A stretch of DNA of 9,363 nt, taken from assembly GCA_013811975.1 (NCBI GenBank), contig JACCUF010000195.1, forward strand, positions 1 through 9,363, in the 5' to 3' direction. The stretch comes from Geodermatophilaceae bacterium. Its GTDB lineage: Bacteria; Actinomycetota; Actinomycetes; Mycobacteriales; Geodermatophilaceae. Numbering within the stretch: position 1 is the first letter of the stretch; each line of letters begins with the position of its first letter. This document shows positions 6,023 through 9,363 of this stretch, piece after piece. The notes below the pieces were generated by a model. That model saw only the letters and a program-made list of their open reading frames with translations. It ran no database searches and was not told the DNA's origin. The translations under genes were made by a program, and so were the position numbers.

Positions 6023-7441
6023 GTGACTGCACTGGCTCAAGTACCCGATCTCGAGTCCCGCGATCCTCGTGACCCGTCGCTGCGCCTGGAGAACTTGTTC
6101 GATCCCGGCTCGCTGCGTGAGCTGAACCGTCGTGACGAGAGCGGTGTGTACACCGCACGCGGCACGATTGACGGTGCGGCCGTCGTCGCCTATTGCACCG
6201 ATGCCACCAAGATGGGCGGCGCGATGGGCTCGGAGGGCTGCCGGCACATCGTCGACGCCATCGACAGCGCGGTCCGCCAACGCGTCCCGGTGATCGCGAT
6301 CTGGCACTCGGGAGGTGCCCGGCTGGCCGAGGGTGTGGAGGCCCTCGACGCGGTCGGGCTCGTCTTCGCCGCCATGGTGCGTGCCTCGGGCCGGGTCCCG
6401 CAGATCTCCGTCGTACTCGGCCCCGCGGCCGGAGGTGCGGCGTACGGGCCAGCATTGACCGATCTGGTCATCATGGGACCGGCCGGGCGGGTGTTCGTGA
6501 CCGGACCCGACGTCGTTCGCAGCGTCACCGGCGAAGACGTCGACATGGAACGTCTCGGCGGGCCGGACACCCATGGCCGGCGAAGCGGCGTCGTGCACGT
6601 GACGGTCGACTCCGAGGCCGGAGCCTTGCAGGCCGCCCGTACGGCGACCGCGCTGTTGGCGATCCAGGGAAGCTTCGATCTCAGTGCCGCCGTACGGGAC
6701 AACGAGGTTGACCTGGCGACGCTGATGCCGGACTCACCGCAGCGTGCCTACGACGTCAAGCCGATCGTCGCCGCGCTGCTCGACGAACCCCCGCTGGAGT
6801 TGCACACCCGCTGGGCGCCGAACGTCGTGACTGCGCTCGGGCGCCTGGCCGGTCGCAGTGTCGGCGTGATCGCCAACAACCCCCTGCGCCTCGGTGGCTG
6901 CCTCAATTCCGAATCCGCCGAGAAGGCGGCACGATTCGTCCGGATGTGCGATGCCTTCGGCCTACCGCTGGTCGTCCTGGTCGACGTACCCGGCTATCTC
7001 CCCGGTGTCGGCCAGGAATGGGATGGCGTCGTACGCCGCGGCGCCAAGCTGCTGCATGCCTTCGCCGAGGCGGTCGTACCGAGAGTGACCTTGGTGACCC
7101 GCAAGTCCTACGGCGGCGCATACATCGCCATGAACGCCCGCTCCCTCGGCGCCACAGCGGTTTTCGCCTGGCCGGGGGCCGAGGTCGCGGTCATGGGCGC
7201 TAAAGCTGCCGTGGGAATCCTGCACCGCAAGAAGCTGGCTGCTGCGGCACTGGAGGATCGGCAGGCCCTGCACGATCACTTGGCCCGGGAGCACGAACGG
7301 ATCGCCGGCGGAGTCAACCGAGCGCTGCAACTGGGCGTGGTCGACGCCGTTGTCGAGCCGGCCGACACCAGACGTCGGCTGGTCGAAGCGCTGGCTGCCG
7401 CACCGGCAGGTCGCGGCGCACATGGCAACATCCCACTCTGA
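6023..7441 (+). CDS. accD: Acyl-CoA carboxylase beta subunit (carboxyltransferase), AccD6-like
   Basis: A 472-residue crotonase-fold carboxyltransferase that moves CO2 from biotin on the alpha subunit to acetyl-CoA or propionyl-CoA. The N-terminal half shows HSGGARLAEGVEAL (95-108) and GPAAGGAAYGPALTD (133-147). The C-terminal half shows VDVPGYLPGVGQEWDG (320-335) and KSYGGAYIAMNARSLGA (361-377). Both oxyanion-forming Gly-Gly elements are therefore present, and the end (RGAHGNIPL) is typical of actinobacterial beta subunits. Length and place after the condensing enzyme match Mycobacterium AccD6, implying malonyl-CoA supply for fatty acid synthesis. The GTG at 6023 was chosen because AAGGAG ends 6 nt upstream; the frame also runs 23 codons further up into fabF. 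The 31-bp gap after fabF suggests the same operon. The biotin-bearing alpha subunit is not in the window. Substrate preference is not certain. Confidence 0.94.
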   Translation: MTALAQVPDLESRDPRDPSLRLENLFDPGSLRELNRRDESGVYTARGTIDGAAVVAYCTDATKMGGAMGSEGCRHIVDAIDSAVRQRVPVIAIWHSGGARLAEGVEALDAVGLVFAAMVRASGRVPQISVVLGPAAGGAAYGPALTDLVIMGPAGRVFVTGPDVVRSVTGEDVDMERLGGPDTHGRRSGVVHVTVDSEAGALQAARTATALLAIQGSFDLSAAVRDNEVDLATLMPDSPQRAYDVKPIVAALLDEPPLELHTRWAPNVVTALGRLAGRSVGVIANNPLRLGGCLNSESAEKAARFVRMCDAFGLPLVVLVDVPGYLPGVGQEWDGVVRRGAKLLHAFAEAVVPRVTLVTRKSYGGAYIAMNARSLGATAVFAWPGAEVAVMGAKAAVGILHRKKLAAAALEDRQALHDHLAREHERIAGGVNRALQLGVVDAVVEPADTRRRLVEALAAAPAGRGAHGNIPL

Positions 7442-7460
7442 TCCGGTGCTAGCGACGCTT

Positions 7461-7523
7461 GCGCGGTTTTCGCGATAACGGCGCGATTGGCGCGCCCATT
7501 CGCGTGGTTTTCGCGATAACGGC
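7461..7523. repeat. Two near-identical 22-bp direct repeats around a dyad
   Basis: Copies at 7461-7482 and 7502-7523 share GGTTTTCGCGATAACGGC preceded by GCGC or GCGT, so 21 of 22 bases match. Between them, 7482-7504 is an imperfect palindrome centred on GGCGCGCC. Each copy also holds a small CGCG...CGCG dyad. This lies in the gap between the convergent accD and DUF3145 genes and looks like an intergenic repeat element. Whether it recurs elsewhere in the genome cannot be seen. Confidence 0.75.
7482..7504. terminator. Hairpin between convergent accD and DUF3145 (possible bidirectional terminator)
   Basis: CGCGA, a T-T mismatch, then TGG pair with CCA and TCGCG around a CGCGC loop, giving 8 base pairs. 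It lies 41 bp after the accD stop and 44 bp after the DUF3145 stop, where transcription from both sides should end. There is no U-tract, so it would not be a standard intrinsic terminator. Confidence 0.4.
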
Positions 7524-7524
7524 A

Positions 7525-7556
7525 GGCGCACCTAACTGACGGCGCACCTAACTGAC
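7525..7556. repeat. Perfect 16-bp tandem duplication over the DUF3145 stop
   Basis: GGCGCACCTAACTGAC occurs twice head to tail (7525-7540 and 7541-7556). The second copy contains the last two codons and the stop of DUF3145 read on the minus strand, so the other copy is a duplicate of the gene's end. It looks like a slippage or small duplication event that left the protein unchanged. Confidence 0.85.
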
Positions 7557-8066
7557 TTGGTGCAGCCAGGTACCCGGGGGTCCGTCGCCGGCATGCCGGT
7601 AGTGCTCGAGGTCGGCATCCCAGGCCGCGCCCAGGACCGTTTCGATGCCGTGCGCGAGATCCTCGCGTGATGTCGCCGTAGCCAGCAGATGCCGCAACTG
7701 CTGCTCGCCGATCAGGAAATCGCCGTTGGCCCCGACGATTCCCCGGAAGATGCCCCGCCCTGGCACGTGGCAGATGCGTTCGCCGTCAGCCTTTCCGGTC
7801 GATTCTTCGGTCGCCTCGAAGCGCAACATCGGCCAGCCGCGCAAGACGCTGGCGATGGCCGCGGCGCTGCCCGGGGGACCAGCCCACGTGTACTCGGTAC
7901 GGAATTGACCCGGATCGATCGGCTGGACCGCCCAGTTCAGACTGATAGGGGAGCCGATGACGCCGCTGATGGCCCATTCGACGTGCAGGCACAGGGCGGG
8001 TGGGCAAGCGTGAATGAACACCGCACCCCGCGCGGGGCCGGTTTGCTCGCTGCTCTGGTGAAGCAT
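7548..8066 (-). CDS. DUF3145 family protein
   Basis: A 172-residue protein of unknown function belonging to the actinobacterial DUF3145 family. Recognisable blocks are RGAVFIHACPPALCLHVEWA near the N-terminus, then FRTEYTWAGPPGSA, LRGWPMLRFEAT, GIFRGIVGANGDFLIGE and a C-terminal ending in WLHQVS. There is no signal peptide or membrane segment, so it is probably cytosolic. The ATG at 8066 was chosen because AGGGGG lies 5 nt upstream and the length then fits the family; the frame continues to 8135 without a ribosome site. It is commonly found close to the fab genes in actinobacteria, which suggests but does not prove a link to fatty acid synthesis. Here it is convergent to the fab operon and 85 bp downstream of the phosphoribosyltransferase. 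Confidence 0.9.
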   Translation of the reverse strand: MLHQSSEQTGPARGAVFIHACPPALCLHVEWAISGVIGSPISLNWAVQPIDPGQFRTEYTWAGPPGSAAAIASVLRGWPMLRFEATEESTGKADGERICHVPGRGIFRGIVGANGDFLIGEQQLRHLLATATSREDLAHGIETVLGAAWDADLEHYRHAGDGPPGTWLHQVS

Positions 8067-8151
8067 CGTGTCCCCCTGTCGATGACGTCTTCCCCAACGC
8101 ATCGACCCCAGGAGGGCGCTTCCTGTGTGGGCCATTGTGCCGCACGAGGTG

Positions 8152-8796
8152 CTAGTGACGCCACTCCTGATTTCTCCTGAGGCAATCGGTGACCTCCTGA
8201 TCGCTGGTGGCCGAGAAGTCCAGATACCAGTTGCCGACTGCCACCATTCGCTGCGGTGTCTCCAGACACACGTACTCGTCGGCGGCGTCCCCCATCTGCG
8301 TCGCCCAACCCGGCGGGGCCACTGGCACGGCGAGCACCACCCGTGCGGCCTGCTGTGCGCGAACGACCTGGCAGGCTGCCCGGGCAGTCGACCCGGTGGC
8401 GATTCCGTCGTCCACGACTACGACGGTACGGTCGGCCAGCGTGAGGGCATCCCGTCCATGACGGAATCGGTCGGCATTGCGCTGCACCTCGGCGCCTGCC
8501 TGCCGCTCCATCTCGGTGAGCTGGCCGGTCGTGAGACCGGCGAGGCGAACCGTGATGTCGTCGACGAAGCGCGCCCCTGCCTCACCGACGGCTCCCAGGG
8601 CCAGCTCGGGCTGACCGGGAAAGCCGAGCTTGCGTACCACGATGACGTCCAATGGCGCGTCGAGTGCGACCGCCACCTCGTAGGCCACTGGTACACCGCC
8701 ACGGGGAAGACCGCAGACGACCAGGTCCTGCGCTCGAAGGTGCTGGACCGCAGCAGCCAAACGTCGTCCGGCGTCGATGCGGTCGGCGAACCTCAC
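8152..8796 (-). CDS. Stand-alone phosphoribosyltransferase-domain protein
   Basis: A 214-residue protein with a type I phosphoribosyltransferase fold. The PRPP-binding motif VVVVDDGIATGSTARA is at 125-140. Earlier blocks LPRGGVPVAYEVA (30-42) and RKLGFPGQPELALGAV (55-70) are typical of the 'predicted phosphoribosyltransferase' group of about 210 residues, whose substrate base is not known. The start is the GTG at 8796-8794 with a clear GGAGG 5 nt upstream; an overlapping ATG two bases earlier hits a stop at once. The coding start is only 13 nt from the CCA end of the tRNA on the same strand, so it is probably read from the tRNA promoter. Members of this group have been linked to salvage or stress responses, but no specific role can be claimed. 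Confidence 0.88.
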   Translation of the reverse strand: MRFADRIDAGRRLAAAVQHLRAQDLVVCGLPRGGVPVAYEVAVALDAPLDVIVVRKLGFPGQPELALGAVGEAGARFVDDITVRLAGLTTGQLTEMERQAGAEVQRNADRFRHGRDALTLADRTVVVVDDGIATGSTARAACQVVRAQQAARVVLAVPVAPPGWATQMGDAADEYVCLETPQRMVAVGNWYLDFSATSDQEVTDCLRRNQEWRH

Positions 8797-8809
8797 ATCG
8801 TCCTCCAGG

Positions 8810-8886
8810 TGGTGGGGCGACTGGGACTTGAACCCAGGACCGAAGGATTATGAGTCCTTTGCTCTGACCGACTGAGCTACCGCCCC
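8810..8886 (-). tRNA. tRNA with CAU anticodon (Ile2 or elongator Met)
   Basis: The minus strand folds as a full cloverleaf: acceptor GGGGCGG/TCGCCCC (last pair G-U), D-stem GCTC/GAGC, anticodon stem AAGGA/TCCTT around loop CTCATAA (anticodon at 8852-8850), T-stem CTGGG/CCCAG with loop TTCAAGT, discriminator A at 8813 and an encoded CCA at 8812-8810. It is not the initiator: the acceptor's first pair is G-C and the anticodon stem lacks three G-C pairs. The T-arm sequence GGTTCAAGTCC is like that of lysidine-type tRNA-Ile2, so I lean to Ile2, but elongator Met is possible. The encoded CCA might be fortuitous since it merges with the leader of the next gene. Its promoter must lie in or near the decayed redoxin gene at 8887-8950. 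Confidence 0.95.
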
Positions 8887-9297
8887 GCCTGCGAGCTTAA
8901 GGGGGGAACTGCTCGACGGCACTGCCTTCGACCCGACCTCGCTGGCCGGCGACATCGTGGTGCTCAACTTCTGGGGATCCTGGTGTGCTCCGTGCCGGTT
9001 GAGACACCCGAGTTTCAGCTGGTCTACGAGGAGGTGGCGCCGAAGGCGTGCAGTTCCTCGGCGTCGACGTCAAGGACGAACTGCAGTTGGCCATCGCCTT
9101 CTACGCCGATAAGGGCGTGGAGTACCCGTCGCTTCGACCCGCGCGGTGAAGTGGCGCTGGACATTCCGCGGATTCCCAGTGCCGTGCCTTCGACGATCCT
9201 GATTGATCGGGCGGGACGGGTCGCGACCGTGTACACCGCGGCCGCGCCCGCCGAGGACCTTCGCTCAGCCCTGTCCGCGCTGTTGGCAGAGAAGTGA
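8887..9297 (+). pseudogene. TlpA/ResA-like thioredoxin remnant, 5'-truncated with three frame breaks
   Basis: Three frames together read as one redoxin. Frame 1 (to 8998) gives ELLDGTAFDPTSLAGDIVVL, then NFWGSWCAPCR with the CxxC active site. The frame then slips back one base near 8998 to VETPEFQLVYEEVAPK. It slips back again near 9042-9047 to GVQFLGVDVKDELQLAIAFY, then ADKGVEYPSL. Near 9132-9136 it shifts forward to FDPRGEVALDIPRIPSAVPS, then TILIDRAGRVATVY, ending in a stop at 9295. The family acts outside the membrane in disulfide reduction, often for cytochrome c maturation, and has an N-terminal signal or anchor of about 40-60 residues. None is present: only about 20 bases separate the conserved part from the tRNA. 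So the gene is both truncated and frame-broken, or the sequence has several errors here. Confidence 0.85.
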
Positions 9298-9316
9298 GCT
9301 AAGTCCAGGGGGCGCC

Positions 9317-9363
9317 ACGTTCGCTGATATTGCCGCCGATGGGTCTTTGTGGCTGGCCATTGC
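9317..9363 (+). CDS. Probable CcdA (cytochrome c biogenesis) N-terminus, start codon not visible, runs off window
   Basis: From 9317 the plus strand reads TFADIAADGSLWLAIA to the window edge. Actinobacterial CcdA proteins often begin with a similar FAD-x-GS-LLLAIP stretch just before the first membrane helix, and ccdA commonly follows a TlpA/ResA gene in cytochrome c biogenesis operons, as here (20 bp after the redoxin stop). CAGGGGGCG at 9306-9314 would be a good ribosome site, but the codon where the start should be is GCC or ACG; no ATG, GTG or TTG is in frame. Either the start was lost with the decay of the neighbouring gene, ACG is used, or a base is missing. Only 15 codons are visible, so this is tentative. 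Confidence 0.4.

Noticed and set aside
7461..7556. CRISPR array
   Set aside because: Only two copies of each repeat, one pair directly adjacent without spacers, and no cas genes in the window.
8810..8886. tRNA as an attachment site of an integrated element
   Set aside because: No integrase, no repeated tRNA 3' end and no mobile genes in the window; the decayed gene lies at the 5' side of the tRNA, not the usual integration side.
8990..9140. Programmed frameshifting in the redoxin gene
   Set aside because: Three shifts in opposite directions within 140 bp, no slippery heptamer seen, and the 5' end is missing as well; decay or sequence error is simpler.

Overview
This is a chromosomal window from a high-GC Actinomycetota. 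The evidence is the gene order PucR-type regulator - fabD - fabH - acpP - fabF (as at the Streptomyces fab locus), an acyl-CoA carboxylase beta subunit of the AccD6 type closing the same run (as in the Mycobacterium FAS-II operon), a neighbouring DUF3145 gene (an actinobacterial family), many GTG starts, and strong GC bias at third codon positions. I cannot name the genus from sequence alone.

Layout. (1) Positions 1-882, minus strand: a PAP2-family membrane phosphatase followed 28 bp later by the first 56 codons of an M20 amidohydrolase that runs off the left edge. (2) Positions 883-1013: a divergent intergenic region with a 7-bp inverted repeat just before the regulator start. (3) Positions 1014-7441, plus strand: fasR-like regulator, then fabD, fabH, acpP, fabF and accD, all the same way round with short gaps or an ATGA overlap. 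These genes load malonyl onto ACP (FabD), prime the first condensation (FabH), carry the chain (AcpP), elongate it (FabF) and make the malonyl-CoA (AccD, with a biotinylated alpha subunit encoded elsewhere). The 79 bp between regulator and fabD is AT-richer and holds several dyads, as expected for a controlled promoter. (4) Positions 7442-7547: a repeat- and hairpin-rich convergent intergenic region. (5) Positions 7548-8886, minus strand: tRNA with a CAU anticodon, a stand-alone phosphoribosyltransferase starting 13 nt after the tRNA CCA, then DUF3145. (6) Positions 8887-9363, plus strand: a decayed TlpA/ResA-like thioredoxin gene, cut short at its 5' end beside the tRNA and frame-broken three times, followed by what looks like the start of a CcdA gene without a visible start codon.

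Most notable: FabD is about 90 residues longer than a normal FabD. Its C-terminus reads as a complete biotinyl/lipoyl-type domain whose biotin-accepting lysine is replaced by arginine (Arg356). A dead carrier-like domain on the malonyl transferase, encoded in the same operon as the carboxyltransferase that makes malonyl-CoA, suggests a docking or substrate-handover role. That is inference. I believe long FabDs occur in some other Actinomycetota, so the fusion itself may not be unique to this genome.
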